Part shown: piece by piece, positions 1 through 13,325 of the stretch | Numbering within the stretch: the stretch's first letter is position 1 | Layout: every line of letters begins with the position of its first letter | DNA from: Gavia stellata | Taxonomy: Eukaryota > Chordata > Aves > Gaviiformes > Gaviidae | Reading direction: 5' to 3' | Assembly (NCBI RefSeq): GCF_030936135.1 | Contig: NC_082602.1 | Coordinates: 26,291,965-26,355,964 of the forward strand | DNA length: 64,000 nt | Translations under genes and position numbers: made by a program | The notes under the pieces: generated by a model | Seen by the model: the letters and a program-made list of their open reading frames with translations, nothing else | Told to the model about the DNA's origin: nothing | The model's database searches: none

Positions 1-189
1 AAGTGATGGATGGGGGAGCGAGCGGGGTTGGTCGGGGAGGTGGGCCAGTTTAAGGAGCACCAGAGCCAGACATCTAAACATCCCTAAAAAGACAAGCTGA
101 TGCATCAGCAAAAAAAAATACCAACAGCGCAATTTCCAACAGATTTGCCCCACTGGCCCCTAGTGCCGTGCCTTTATCTCCATCCCCTG

Positions 190-255
190 TTAGGTTTACG
201 GTTGGACTTAATGATCTTAAAGGTCTTTTCCAATCTAAATGATTCTATGATTCCT
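190..255 (+). mobile_element. CR1 LINE 3' tail
   Basis: GGTTGGACTTAATGATCTTA followed by AAGGTCTTTTCCAATCTAAA and TGATTCTATGATTC matches the 3' end of avian CR1, with its terminal ATTCTATG-type repeat. The plus strand is the element's sense strand. It is a short 5'-truncated copy, as most CR1 copies are. Confidence 0.85.
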
Positions 256-3200
256 CCGGGGGATGCCACCCACCCAGCGAGGGGCAGGGATCAGCCATGG
301 TGTCCCCCTGCACAGCTGCAGGGATCGGGGCGTTTTAGCTTCTCCCCAGCTCCCCATTTTCACTGATCTTACAAGAACTCGTTCCTCTCCTCCATCAGGT
401 CAGGTCTGATGTGGAACGGGAGGTTCAAAGGGGCTGCCAGGCAGCGACGGAGCTCGCTGCCAAGTCCCCGTGAGAGCTCTCCTGACACTCACATCCAAAC
501 CCACCCAAAACAACCCAACTGAGAAAATAAGGAAAGCTGTTCTGCCCTGTGCCATGGGCAGGCATCACCTGCCTGCAGCCGCCTGCCAGGCACAGGGGTG
601 GCTCTGCTCCAGCAGCCCTTGGAGCACCGCAAGCAGACGGCAAGAGCACGGTGCCCAGGACGGCAAGACGGAGCACTCCTCCGCTCCCCGTCCGTATGGA
701 AAACCTACCAACGCCGGATGTCAGTTGAAACAGTTCCTCGCCTGGCTCCATCGCCCCAAAAGCCTTGCTCAGAGCTGGCCCAGGAGGGAAAGGTGCAAGG
801 AGGGGAGGCTGAAGGGCAAACCCTTGCAGCTCAGTGGCAGGATCAAGAGCACTAAGGGATGCCCCGGCCAGCCCGGACCCGGCACCCCTAGGCAGAGCAA
901 CAAATCTCCCCTCCCAGGAGCAATTCCCTGCGTGCCGGGGGCCATTTGGCTCTTGCAAGCCAGCAGTGAGGACAGAGTCCCCGCGGCTTTTTCCTCCCAT
1001 CCAGCACGTCTCCCTCTGCGGAAACCCCACGGCAGCAGCCCTGGGCCAACCCCGCAGCCCAGGAATAGCTGAGAGCCCAGCCGGGAGCTGCCCAGGAACC
1101 GGGAAGTGAAACCGGAGGATGCCGAGGCATGGTGGCCTGACTCTGACTTCACCCTGCTGCCAGCCCAGCCCCACATCCAGGCCACGGGGGAGGCAGATTG
1201 TGGCCGCTGAGCCTCAGAACGCAGAGTGCAGATCCCCGGGACTCCCACCTCCTCCATGGCAGGGAAGAGGCATGCTTGGCGCTAGCAACATCACCCCCAA
1301 ACCCCGGCATTTTCCATTCTTTCCTGCCTCCGCTGCAGCAGGCCAGGCTTTGTCGCTTGCCGGCAGCCCTTCAGCAGACTGGACGGACAGACAGACAGCT
1401 GGACAGACAGCCCTCCACATCACAGCAAAGCTTCCCAGCAAGGGGGCATTCACATCCAAGTGGCTCAGCGCTGGATGTGATCTGCAATTCAGCTTTCAAA
1501 GGCCTTCTGGCTGAAGCACATTGTTTCCACGGCAGAAGCAGGAAAATAATTGTAGAATTAAACTCCCAGGAACAATTGGAAAGAACACAAAAAAAGACCC
1601 CAACTCTAAATGTAAAGGGACATTTCAGAGCCAGCAGATTTCAGGGCTTTTTGACGCATTTGAATCCATTTGCTCATCCCCGTGGCTGCACCGTGTTTCA
1701 TTTCACTGGGCTCGTACAATGCAAGACAAGGAATTAACACGGGTGTTTGTTTAGAGCTGGTTTGTCTTCCAGTTTTTTTTCCAAAGCCAGGTTTGAGTTT
1801 CAAAGACGTTTCTTGGCAATGCCTGGGGTTCCCACCGTCGGCGTAGGTTCCCCGAGGGGAAACCGAGGCTCAGAAATCCTGTACAACCTGGGGTCCCCTC
1901 AGAAGCGGGGGCAAGAGCTGAAGCACAACCCAGCTTGCCTGGCATGAACATGGAGCTTTCCGCCCCAAGCCTGGCCCTCTCCCTTTTATTTATTCCAAAG
2001 ATAAACTGTTTTCTTTTCAGAAGTCCAGCAAAACCAGATGACGGGAGCGGTTTTATGGCTTCCAGCTTTAACAGTCTCTTCTTGTTTTCTTCGCTTTCCC
2101 TCCAACAAAGCTTCAAATTTGGGGTCAAACTCAATTCGATATTCAACTTCACGTTCAAAACTGCACGACACAAGGCAGCAGCACCTGGTCCTTCCCACAG
2201 CCGTTTGCATACCACCAGCTTTGCTGCCCCAAAACCAGATCCCCACATTATTTGCACGGGCTTTGCAACAGGCAAATGAGAGCCATCCAACAGGCAACAG
2301 GAGGTGGGGCTGTACCTGGGGGGAGCTTTTAAGCTCCCCAAAAAGCACAACCCAGAGCACACCCTGAATTGCCAAGCTGCATCCCGGCCCCTGCACCGGT
2401 CGGTAACACGGTGCCTGAAACCCTCGGCTTCCTTCATCTCCGAACGGCGGAGCTCGGGCCCTGGGAGGAAGGAGGGGGTGGTTTGGTGATGACCTTGCTA
2501 CGGCAAAGCCCTCGTGCTTGTACATCACCAGGAGTGGTGGCACAGCCAGGCAGGGAGGGACGGCAGTGGCCACGTTTCCTCCTGAAGCGCCAGCGGGACA
2601 GGGAGCTCTCACCTTTGAACGGGAACAGGCACCCGCCCAACACCTGCAGTAGCACCCGGCCACTGCCACGAGGGCTTTCACAGCAGGGGAACATAAAAAA
2701 AACTCCGGGGGCATCGCACCCCCCCTCCCTGAGAGGCAGCAGATCCCCCGGGAGCAGCTCCCCCACCACCAAAGCACCCATCACATGAGCCGCTTCCCAA
2801 CAAGTCCCATCACGATGCCAAGCAGAGCCGGCGGGCAAGCGCAGGGAGGGAAATTCCCCACACGCAGCCAGGCGAGGCTGGCACTGTGTCTCCACCGCAC
2901 CCACCGCTGCCCTTCTGCAGGGATGCTGGCAGACGCCCCCCTTGCCGGCCCTGCCGAGTGCACCTGGATGCTTTTTCCCAACACATGACCTGCCAGATTT
3001 GCTGAATAAACCTCCCAGCTCCGGCAAACCCGCTGCACTCCTGGCGGGGAGAGCGGTGAAAGGTTCAAATGGATGTTGGAAAAGGCAGGGAGGTAGAACA
3101 AGCCTATGACACAAAGCCCTCATCTGCAGGAACCAAAAGCATTCTTGGGGTTTGGGTTCTCCCCCCACCCCCGGTTGCAACACAAAAACAAAGTCAAGAT

Positions 3201-4374
3201 ACAGATCGCAGTGTGCTGGGGGGGGGGCAGCTCCCTGCCCCTTGTCCCTCCAGGCAGTGAGCCTGGCCAAACTGAGATGAAGCAGAGATGCGTCCCACGG
3301 GACACGTGCACAGCATCGCCACGGCCGTCCCACCTGGGTTCGGGGTTCAGGCAAGGGGTCCCAGCCCGCGCCCAGCGCGGAGGGAGGCAAAGCAGCCTCC
3401 TGCGGTGGTAGGCCAACTAGCACAAAAAAATGCCATCGTTGTTATTAATAATTTCCCTGCCTCTGGGGGATCTGCACTCCTCATCCATTTTGGGCAGTCT
3501 CTTTGTCTTTGGAGGCTGTTTTTCTTGGCACCTGGAGAGCCCTTTCATGGTTCCCCCTCCTACTTCATGCTCTCGGTTTGAAAGGCCAGGCGCAAGCCAC
3601 TGGCCCACCCGGGTACCGGTGAGGAGGGCAGAGAGCCCCAAACCCCAGTGGTGCCTGGCTGCACGGCAGGTCCCTTCTACCGTCAGATCAGCAGATACGA
3701 AGCTTGACCCCAACACAGACGAGTCCCCAGCACAAGCCGGTCCCCTCCACCTGGGAGCATCCACAGCCGCCACAGTGATGCATCCCAAGGAGATGAATCC
3801 CAAGGAGCCAGGGCTCAGGCAAGCCGCATCCCATGGCCCCCTGCCTCCTAGGGGGAAGGAGGCGGGAGGCAGGGATTGCACTGCACTACCCGCATTGGTT
3901 TAGTATCTCGTCCCAGCTGGCTGAAACACCAGCTGCCCCCAAGGTAACTCAGCCTCCCCAGATACCCCCAGCAGTCCCCATCCCCACAGACCCCCTGATC
4001 CCCCGCATCTGCTGGGGAAGGGGGGGGGCTGTATCTAGCTCTCCCCCCAGAAGCTGGTGCCCTGTCTGGCTGCAATTCATCATCTTCCCTCACCCCTCGG
4101 CATGTCCCCCTGTCACTCCTGCCCAGGTCCCCCTGCCCCACCTCACCCCACACCCCAAATCTGTCCTTAAAGCAAGCTACCTGCACTGCCACAAGATCCC
4201 GCATGTCCCCACCTCCCCTCCAGCTTGTCACTCCCAAATCCTCACCTGCATCAGACCTCCACTGAATCCCTCTCCATCCTTACCCCAAGGCTCTGCCCCC
4301 CTGTTTTCCCCAAGGCATCATTCCCTGGACTTTAACCCCAGCAGGTCAGACCCCTGCTCCTCCTCCTTCGGACC
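256..4374. other. GC-rich region, no gene recognised
   Basis: High GC with many overlapping open frames on both strands, which is what GC-rich non-coding DNA gives. None shows a conserved domain, signal peptide or splice structure I recognise. If SEMA4G starts at the 4.7-5.2 kb island on the minus strand, this would be its first intron. A short (GACA)n microsatellite lies at about 1381-1411 and a 10-base G run near 3220. Confidence 0.6.
1381..1411. repeat. (GACA)n-type microsatellite
   Basis: Imperfect run of GACG/GACA units (GGACGGACAGACAGACAGCT then GGACAGACAG). Confidence 0.7.
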
Positions 4375-4800
4375 CTGCCTGTGCACCCAGCACCCCCACC
4401 CAGCACCCCAGATCCTGCCTCTGGACTCAGCACCCAGACCCAGCACCCCAAACCCTGCCGGCAGACCCAGATCCAGACCCAGCACCCCAGGTCCTACCAC
4501 GGGACTCAGCACCCAGACCCAGCACCCCAGATCCTGCCTGTGGACTCAGCACCCAGCCCCAGCACCCCCAATCCTGCCTGAGGACCCGGACCGAGACTCA
4601 ACACCCCAAACCCACAACCCCCGACCCTGCCTGCGGATAGACCCAGCACCCAGCCCCAGCCTGTGCACGCAGCACCCGGACCCAGCAAACAGATCCAGCT
4701 TTCCGGATCCTGTCTGTGGACGCGGCGCCCAGACCCAGCCCTCCCGGCCCTGCCTGCGGACCCGGACCCGGCGCCCCGACCCGGACCCAGCACCCGGCCC
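4375..4800. repeat. Degenerate 40-bp minisatellite
   Basis: About ten imperfect copies of a unit of roughly 40 bp, built from CAGCACCCAGACCCAGCACC and CCAGATCCTGCCTGTGGACT. Copies are clearest at 4375-4570 and become more G/C-rich and irregular toward the CpG island at 4720-5160. The run gives long repetitive open frames on both strands that should not be taken as genes. Confidence 0.85.
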
Positions 4801-5160
4801 CCGGCTGTCCCCGCTCGCCTCTCCCCGGCACTTGCCTGGTGCGGTGCGGTGCGGTGCGGTGCGGCGCGGCGCTGCTCGGCTCGGCGGCGCAGCAGGTGCG
4901 GGCGGCGCGGCGCGGCGCAGCGCAGCGCAGCCCCGGCGCAGACCGGCTGTGCGCGGCCCCGCCGTGCCGTACCGAGCCGTGCCGAGCCGCGCCGCCCGCA
5001 CCGCACCGCCCCCTGCCGGCCGCGGCGGTGCGCGGAGGCCGCCGTGCCCGGCCCGGAGCCAGCCGGCCGCCCGCGCGGGTCCCGTCGGGCGGGCTGGGGG
5101 GGGTTCGCTCAGCACCGGCGGTTTGGGTTATACAGCCCCAGAAAGGCCGCTGGCAGGGGG
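4720..5160. promoter_or_regulatory. CpG island, possible promoter of the neighbouring gene (SEMA4G?)
   Basis: Dense CpG block with GCGG(T/C) repeats (4841-4870), many GCCG/CCGC stretches and no long-range coding conservation. A promoter-associated island is likely. In vertebrates SEMA4G lies just downstream of SLF2 in the same orientation, which would put its 5' end here on the minus strand. A GC-type donor (ACCAG|GCAAGT) on the minus strand at 4836/4835 and a GT-type donor (GCAG|GTGCGG) on the plus strand at 4895/4896 both fit a first exon. Direction and gene identity are not proved. Confidence 0.5.
4841..4870. repeat. GCGGT pentanucleotide repeat
   Basis: Four exact GCGGT units followed by two GCGGC units inside the CpG island. 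Confidence 0.8.
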
Positions 5161-8060
5161 GGCCTGCGTTCAAGCCCTTTGCAAGGCCAGGGAGGCAAAG
5201 GGCTGGAAACTTGGGCTCGTGACTATAAAAAAAGCGTTACCGAATGCAGATAAGCATCATCCCGCTCTGCCAGCACAGCACAGGCGGTGTCATCACACCA
5301 CAGCCACACGGCCGGTGCCGCGGTGTCCCGCTGAGGTTCCTTGCATCCCACATCGCGCAACTGACCGGGGCACCGTGCCCCATCTCCACCTTCCTATAAC
5401 ACGTGCCTCCCCAGTTAGTCTGCCTTTACCCGTGGCGGAAGCTTGTTTGGAAACACAGTGGTTTCTCCACGGCCCCGTGTGGAGCCTTTTTTGTCCTGGG
5501 TGGCTCCTGCAGCTCCTCCCCACGGGCAGGAGCTGCCAGGTTCAGGCCTGTGTTTGCTTTCCTTTTGCAAGCTTTCAGCGCCTGGCCAAGCCTCCTGCCT
5601 CACCCGTGGCGGTGGCAGGCCTCCCAAAAGCAAAACCCCAAGCACTGTATGTAATCAGCAGGTTGGATCTAGGGCAATTGGAAATCAGCTGGAGCGGGAG
5701 GTGGGGAGATGCTGTACCTGCACATGTCAGGTTACAGCTCCCGAAGCTGGTGGGGCGGCTGGGTGCTGCCAGCCTGTGGTTACAAAGCCATGCTCATCCC
5801 CTCCACTCCACACCGACCTCCCACGAGGGGTGAGGTCTCCAGGAAGGGGAAGAGGGTCCCCCCAGCCCTGCACCCTGCAGACCAGGAGCTGGACCTGTGG
5901 CAGGGCTTAGTGCTGAGTTGGTTGTGCTGAAGTTGCTCAGCATCATCCAGGGATGAGGGTCAGCCCCGGCTGAGCCTTCCCCATCACCTGGACCTGCGAA
6001 GGGCAGCAGAGGCAGGGTGGTCCTGTGAGGAGCCCAGCTGACACACCACTCTTAGGGCCTGTAAGTGCCGGGGTCCTGCCTCCTAAAAACACTGTGGGTG
6101 GGAGGGAGAGCAGCAGAGGCTTGAATCCCCCCACTCCCCGCACACTGATGGGTCTCAGCCAAGGAGGGACCCGTCTGGGTGCTCCTGCGGATGGGGTGGC
6201 TCCCATCACCCTCGTGCACACTCACCAAGCAGCCACAATCCCCTCGCCTGGCATGAGATGCTGGGACCTGTTCACTGTCCCCACTCCCAGGGGCCCAGAG
6301 AGAGCAGAGCAGAGACGCTACCCACCTCATCCAGCATTCCCGTCCTCCCTCCGTCCCCTCCTGTACACTCCAGCGGCTAATTACCATTTCCTCCTGTCCT
6401 TGGGCAAAAGCCCAGCGTCTCCTCCACGCCTCACCGCGCCTCTCCACCCACCCGGCGGAAGTGGGATGCCCACACACCGGGAGCCATGCTCACCCGCAGC
6501 CCTGCCCGGCCGGGCCCAGAGCGCTGCTCGGGCAGCAGGAGGGCAGGCTGAAGCAGCAGGCGCTGCCCGCAAGGCAGGGATGCTTTTGGCCAGCCTGTCT
6601 TACCCAGGGATGGGGGGTTCGGGTGCTGTGAGGTGGCTGGTCCCCCGCAGCCACTCCGAACCCCATCGCCTGCCTTAGCAGAGGCGCAGCTGGAGGATGC
6701 GGGACCAGTTATGGGGAGAACTTCTCCGTGAGCACTGGGGAAGGGGGTGCCAGGGCTGGGACGGGGCTGCCCAAGGCTCCCTCCCTCTCCAGGGAGCTGT
6801 GCACATCCCATCCGGCAGCAATACTCCCTGCCCGTGTGGGCAGCGCAGGCAGGCGGCCTCCCACACAGCTGCAAGCCAAACCCGGCACAAATTGGAGCTG
6901 CGTTAGCTCCTGGCCTCGCAGTGGCGTAATTAGTGCATGAGCAAAGAGCGAGCAGAGCCTGGCGCGTTCAGCGCTGCGTATTTACAGGCCCGAGCTTGCA
7001 AGGCTTTAATTAATTAACACGAGTCATCAGCAGCTGGAAACAGATCTATTTTCAGAGTCTTCGCCTGCTCTGCTGCCCCCGTGAGATTATCCGAAGGAAT
7101 TTAGGGCCCCGCGAGGTTGAAGGCCAGGGCCTTGCTCTTGTTTGCACAGCTTTCCCAAGAGCCGGAGCAGGATGCAGGCGGCCGCAGGCAGGAGCTGAAC
7201 AGGACCCGACCCTCTCCTGCGCCTGCATCCCTCTGCCCCGCAGAGCGGCACTGCTGAGGGGGGGTCCTGCTTGTGCTCCAACCTCAGCCCAGAGCCAGCA
7301 AGGCGTTGGAAGGGGAATTTCCTATCAGAGCAGCCCTGCAGCCCCAGGATGGCCTGGAGCAGGGGAGCCCTCAGGTCGTGCCATGGTGCCTTGGGAAACC
7401 GCCCTCCCCACAGCCACGCAAGGAGATTCTATCCCTAATACTCTTTTCTCCCTGTTAATGTGAATGGTCTTTAGGAAAAGGAAACACTTTAGTGCCCTGA
7501 TTGCCAGCCCAGAGTCTGGCTACTGTTCAATTTCTTCTTCTTGTCGCTTAAACACCGCGTCCCACGGAGAGAGGACTGGGCAGAGCGGGACAGCCCCGTC
7601 CACACCAGGGTCAGCTGCCCTTTGCCTGGGCTGGCAGCTGCCCATCCCAGCACAGCCCCACCACTCCAGCACACGGCCAAGCCAGGCAGATGCCCATGGT
7701 GCCCACGCTCAGCCAGCATGCTCGCGTTTGCCTGTCTCTGCCAGATAACCCCTACCCACGACAGCAGGTAGAAACGCCTGTGGCCGGCCCCTTTCTCTCT
7801 TCTGATGGCCAAGGACCCAGGGCAAAGCCATGGCAGCTCTCGTGTTTCACTTGGCACCGCACCACAGTCCCAGCTGGCATCCCACATGACGCGAGGAATT
7901 ATAACAGGGCCACAGCGCTGTGAAATATTGATGGCATTAGCGCTGATCAGCTCTCCCAGCGCGCATACTGTGCTCACCCTGAGCCCAGGAGCCGGTGACC
8001 TGTGTGCACTCAGGTTGCAGCTCAGCGTGCGGGGCGGCAGTGCTGCCGGCTGCTCCCTCC

Positions 8061-8117
8061 CCAGGGAGAGACATTTCTCCAGAGAGAGTGTCTTCCCAGG
8101 GAGAGACGTTGCTCCAG
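8061..8117. repeat. Two-copy 35-bp direct repeat
   Basis: CCAGGGAGAGACATTTCTCC at 8061 and CCAGGGAGAGACGTTGCTCC at 8096, each followed by AG. No function is evident. Confidence 0.6.
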
Positions 8118-11100
8118 CCACCGCCAGCCTGCAGCGTTCCTAGGGGGGACATGGGGGACCCATCACAGCACAAGATGACATGCATTAAGTTGGTTAACGC
8201 ACGACAGCACTGTGCCTCAGGCTCTGCTGGTGATAAGTGTTGTCTAGTTTGGTTGTAGCTCAGCACCCACCGCCACCCTGGGCCCCAAAGGACCCCCACC
8301 ATGCCTGCAGCCCCAAGCCATGCCAGCCCCCAGGCTCCATCCCCTCCATTCCCCTTGCCCCCTTTCAAGTTCATCCCATATGGTCAGGGCCATAGGAGAT
8401 ACCCCATGCATGAGGCATGTCCTGGGTGGCTGGCAGGAGAACCCTGCCCTCCCCACCACTGCGTGCCACTGCTCCCACCGCTAGAAACTGGGTTTGGCTG
8501 GGAAGAGCATTTCATTATGGATCACAGCGGCATAAATACAAACAACTTAGCAGGACCGAATAACAGCCAGCATCAAATGGGAAATACACTGGCAGGGGTG
8601 CACACCGTGGCAGCAGTGTGTCACGAAACCCCCAGTTTTGGGGTTGTAGCGCTGACGGGGTGTCAGTGCCTATCAAAGCCATGGGGCTCACCAGGATCTG
8701 CAGCCTGTCATAGGAAACTGCTTCCTGGGGCAGGTCTGGCTCCTCCCCAGCAGTGCCTGCAGCCTGCCTTTCCCTTGCCCCAAGCAAGAAAAGCAAGATA
8801 AAACCCCAGCACCTGGGATTTGCTTTACCAGCCTCTGCAGTCTGAGGGGCAGCAGGCAGCTGACCATTTCAAGCTGCTCTCCAGACTGGTTTGAAAGCCA
8901 GCTGAGAGTTATAAAATCACAGCACTCCAGGAGCTGGGTATTTATAAAACTTGCAAAAGAGTTGTGAAACTCATGCTCAAGCTGTGCCAGCCCGCACCGT
9001 GCCAAGAAGTATGTTATAACACCAAAACCGCTGGTGGAAAACTGGGTACTTTTCCCTTTTGACGTAAGAAAGCAACAATGAGCAAACCCGCCTTTCTCCA
9101 GGCCCCTCCATCCCTTAACCACGCTGCGAGACCAGCATCGCCGCTTTGCCTGCCCAGTGGGGAGCACACCAGCCCCACAGCAGGAGGTCGGTCTCACTGC
9201 TCCAGCATTCGTCACCTCAGCGGTCCCCCCTGCCCACCCCAGGACCAGCCTGCGCAGGCTCCGGGCTGGTAATGCTGCGTGAAGCGGAGGAAGAGAAAGA
9301 CCTGCCGGCGATACCTGGAGCGCAGCGGCAGCACTCGGGGCTTCCCAGCAGCTGAGCACATGCTCGCCAGGCTTGGCTTTGTTTCTTGAGAGTGTCATGG
9401 ACTCATCAAGCCAAGCGTGATGCTCTGCAGATTAACCCTGGGGGAAAAAAAATATTCCAGCGGGCACAGAGCATGAAAGGCTTGGGAGCCTCTTCCCTTC
9501 GAGTCATTGAACAAACTTTCCAAACCACTGTTTCTTCGGGCTGAGAGCCAGCAAGGAAAATTACAATTGCAGAAGAATTTGTCTGAGAAAGTTATAACGA
9601 TCTGGAAAAAGGCAGGGGCAGGCCAGAAGGCACCCGAACAGCCAGCCGGTGCTGCGACCACTCCAGCCCAGGGCTCAGTTTCACGTAGGGACAGGACTTC
9701 TCCCCCCAGCTCAGTACAGCAGTGGAGTTGCTGCCTCGACTTCCCGCAAGATCAGATGCTGGATTTCTCCTCTGTAAGTGTTTGGCAGTGGAAATCGGGA
9801 TGTTTTGCCCAAGGCCATTTGTTGATGAAGGCTGCGAGGTGCTGGCAGCCCCAGCCGCCGAGCCGAGCATGGTGCCAGGGCGGATTTTCTCAGGGGAGAA
9901 GCAGCTGAGTCACAGCAGCCTCTGATCTGTTCCCACAAGCCCGGCTGCGAGAGACGCATGGGGGTTCATGGAGGACAGGCACTCGCACGGGGAGCTGGCA
10001 GGGTTTGGTTTGCTCGTCTGCAAACCTCTCCGAGCCGGCGGAAAGCATCTCCCTGGCTCAGGATCTGTCGGCAGCGCACCTGCGGGGAAGGGCTGGCGAG
10101 ACTGCGGGAGGGCAGGCTCCTGACCTGCCTTTCAACCAGGCAGGTCTGCTTTGGGATGCTCCTGCAGCACAGCGGTGGGGTGGGTAATGCCAGCAGCTAC
10201 TGGGAATCCCATGGGAGAGGCGAGGGTGGGGGTTCGGGGCTTAATGCAGGGTCTTGTCCTGGCTCTGGGGCAGGAGCAGGACCAAGGTGGCTGCAGGTGG
10301 GGAAGGGGCAGAGCGACAGCTCCAGCCCGGGAGAAGTGGCTGGCTCCGCTGGACACCGGCAAACCCTCTGCCCGTCATCCCAGCTGCTCCCAGTAAAAGC
10401 AGGTGGGCTCCAGCCTGGCTGGAGTCTCCCCCTCTGTTTCTGCGGCTGGGGCGCAGCCCCTGCGTCTTCCCCTGCATGGCAGGTCAGGTCCCTGCCCCAC
10501 GCTGCCGAGAGCAGCAACATGCATCCCTGGGGCTGCACGGGGGCTGGGGCAACACCGGTGCGTTTTAAGAGCTGCCCTTTTGGCTGAGCAAACCCGCACC
10601 CCCCCAGAGCTAAAGCCAGGAGGGTGTAACAGCCCCTGGCCCCCACCCTCTGGGCCAAGCCGCCAGCCAGGATCCACGTCCCCACAGCTTCACCTTTTGG
10701 CCATCTGAGCCCTCGTGTCCAAGTGGCTTCTCCCCATCCCTGCCTGCTCCAGCCCGAAGCCAGGCTGACTCGTGGGCAGCCTGCCTCTCCTTCCCAGGCA
10801 CTGAACCCCAACGCTGCCGTCGCCACCACCGAAGAAGAAACAACCCGAGCAGCACAGTAAATAACTTGCCGCACACAGGCAGAGCGCTGGCAAGCAGAGC
10901 CGGGCGCATCCATCACTCTCACGGTTTTTCTTTGGCTCTGACACTTTGATAGGGGTGAGGGGGTGGGGGAAGGAGAGGAGCTTCCAAAATTTATGAGCTC
11001 GGATTTAAAAATATATCTCCTAGAAGCGCTGCAAAACCCGGAGATGGCGAATGCAAGTGGCTTAGAAGCTGCCTTCGGAAACGAATGTGAAGGCTGTGCC

Positions 11101-13254
11101 TGCCTCAGAAAGAGGGATTTGGGAGACCAGCATGGCTGATGTTGCAAACGGTGTCCCCGTTGGGATCGTTTTGCAAGTCACAGCTCTCCGTGCTGTGCAT
11201 TGCAAATGAAATGAAAGGTAGGGGTAACAAATGACGGGTTAAAATCCCTCCAGCCCTACGGTAATGTCAGCCTTAGCACGGATAGGATTTAAACGTTACC
11301 TTCAGTCTCCCAGAGTTTCTCCTCTACATCCCTGACCTCCTGCTGCTCCACACATAGCCGGTCTCCCAGCCCCGTTTGGAAACAGATCCCCTTATGCAAA
11401 CAAAAAGCTTCTAACTGTAAATTTAGCTGAAAACATCTCTACCGCCAGGAATCACGTATCAACTAATAAAGCCATACGAATGTCAGGAAGAACAACCACA
11501 ATATCAGAGTCCTCGGTCTTTATAGATGGACTCTCCCCCAGCAGGGTGCCACAGAATCAGCAGCTGAAAAATGTTACCCTATCATTAAAAACATCTAAAA
11601 GTAATTTAGCCTGAGTGACAATGATGCTTTAAGCAAGTTATTTGTCTACTGAGATAAAATGAGCTGTTTTAAGCTCGCCTTTTGTTGTAGTTTTCTTTTA
11701 AAGTCAGAAAGGACTGAAAAACACTGAGCCTACAGCCTTGCCCACGGAACCCTGGTGCTGCAGCAGCGGCGCGGCACAGCAAGCATCACCATGAGCTGCC
11801 CTGATCCCCCCGGCTGTCACACTCCCACCTTCTCCAGAAGGATGCTTGGAATGGACTGGGAAGATGGTCCCCAGGGCCACTGCCACATCTCTGCTGAGTT
11901 ACAGTGCCATTTAGGATGGTGGTTTTGCCATGGAAACATCTCCCTCCTAACAACCGATCTATCAGCACATGTCCCAAAAGCAGCCTGGCATTCATTACAC
12001 GGTAATTTTTGCTTCCCCGTGACAGAGGCCAGAGTCTTTCCCTTCCCATGCTTTTTTTTTTTTTTTAAAAAAAGAAAACCCAACATTCTTGGTTAACCCA
12101 TCAAAAGCATTGCGTGAGCCTAAGGTTGCTCTAAAACCTCCTCCTACTGAGATTTTTGGTGGGCTTTTTAGATACACAGAGCATTTCAAATGCCCAGTGT
12201 TAAATATTTCAGGTGAAACATAACTCTTCTAAGTGTAGCCAACCTTGCTCTGAAGCTCCAAGTCAGTGAAATTTCTCTGCAGCCTTTGGGAATTGATTTG
12301 CTTCTTGCTTCTTCCTGTACTATTCAACTGACTTAATGGATTCCAAAGCTTGATCCCCCCCCCGGTAATCAGATTTTGGGAAGCTGCGGTGAGATGCCTT
12401 ACAAGCAGGTTTTGTCCTCAGGTGTTTTCTGAGCAGGCTGCATCTATCACATCCTGGTGCTTTAGCACACCTCTGTACAAATGGTACGTTCGAGAGTCAG
12501 CTGAATTCCTTTGATTCATGTTCCTGCATATCCATATAGCTAATTTACCTTTATTAAAAAAAAAAAAAAAGAAAAGACAAGAAGAGGGAGCTATTAAGAA
12601 GGACAGAGTCAAAGCCAGCAGAGCGAGCGCCGGAGGGGTGGGTTAATGAGCTGTGCGGTCGCTGCCGTCCGAGCACCCGGGCTGGCTGGAGCCAGAAGCT
12701 ACTCTCCCAGCAGGGCTGACTCAGTCCTTCATCGGGCAGAAACAAGCTGCAGACTCCTGCACCCCTCTTTCGGCTAGTGCCTACATGCCACGGTTCGGGG
12801 TTCATCCCACTCGCTCCAGCCTCCTCTGCTGTGTTTTCCTGGAGGGGGGTGTCCCGCATTTGTTGGCCTCAGGCCAGCCCCTCTACCCAGCCCCAGCTGC
12901 ATCCCTGTGCTTCGGGGAGAGGACGAAACAGGAATAGGGATAAATTGATCTGCCCTCCCATCTCACGCAAAGGCCACCCTGTTCGCCTCCCACAGCCGGA
13001 CAAGCACGCTGCCCCTGCCTCTGCCTGCGCCAGCAATGTCACCGAGCTGCTCCCTTGTAAGGACACTTCCAAGGCGAGGGAGTGGGGATTTGCAAGACAT
13101 CCGTCATGATCGTTTATTCTCGTAATTTCTGACCCTCGGGGTAAGAAGAACATCAGAGCACTGCAGGCACGAAACAACAAGCTTTGTAGGTCATATCAGC
13201 GTGTAAAGTACCATGAGGAACCACAGCACAAAGCATGAATAATACTCCCTTTAT

Positions 13255-13325
13255 GCCACCGTATACCTCAACACCCTTTATATAAATGCAAATTATTATT
13301 TATGGACGGGGTTTATATGAGGTGC
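13255..13325. promoter_or_regulatory. AT-rich block with octamer motif (weak regulatory candidate)
   Basis: In GC-rich surroundings this block holds a perfect POU octamer ATGCAAAT (about 13286), ATTATTTATGG and two TTTATAT-type boxes. Composition and motif density suggest a distal element; no direct evidence. Confidence 0.2.

Noticed and set aside
425..3423. Several 200-330-codon open frames in the GC-rich left end
   Set aside because: They overlap each other on both strands, lack domains or splice support, and have the composition expected of non-coding GC-rich DNA.
3833..5833. A 666-codon plus-strand open frame across the minisatellite and CpG island
   Set aside because: Its length comes from stop-poor GC-rich tandem repeats; composition is Pro/Arg/Ala/Ser without a domain, and overlapping long frames exist in other frames on both strands.
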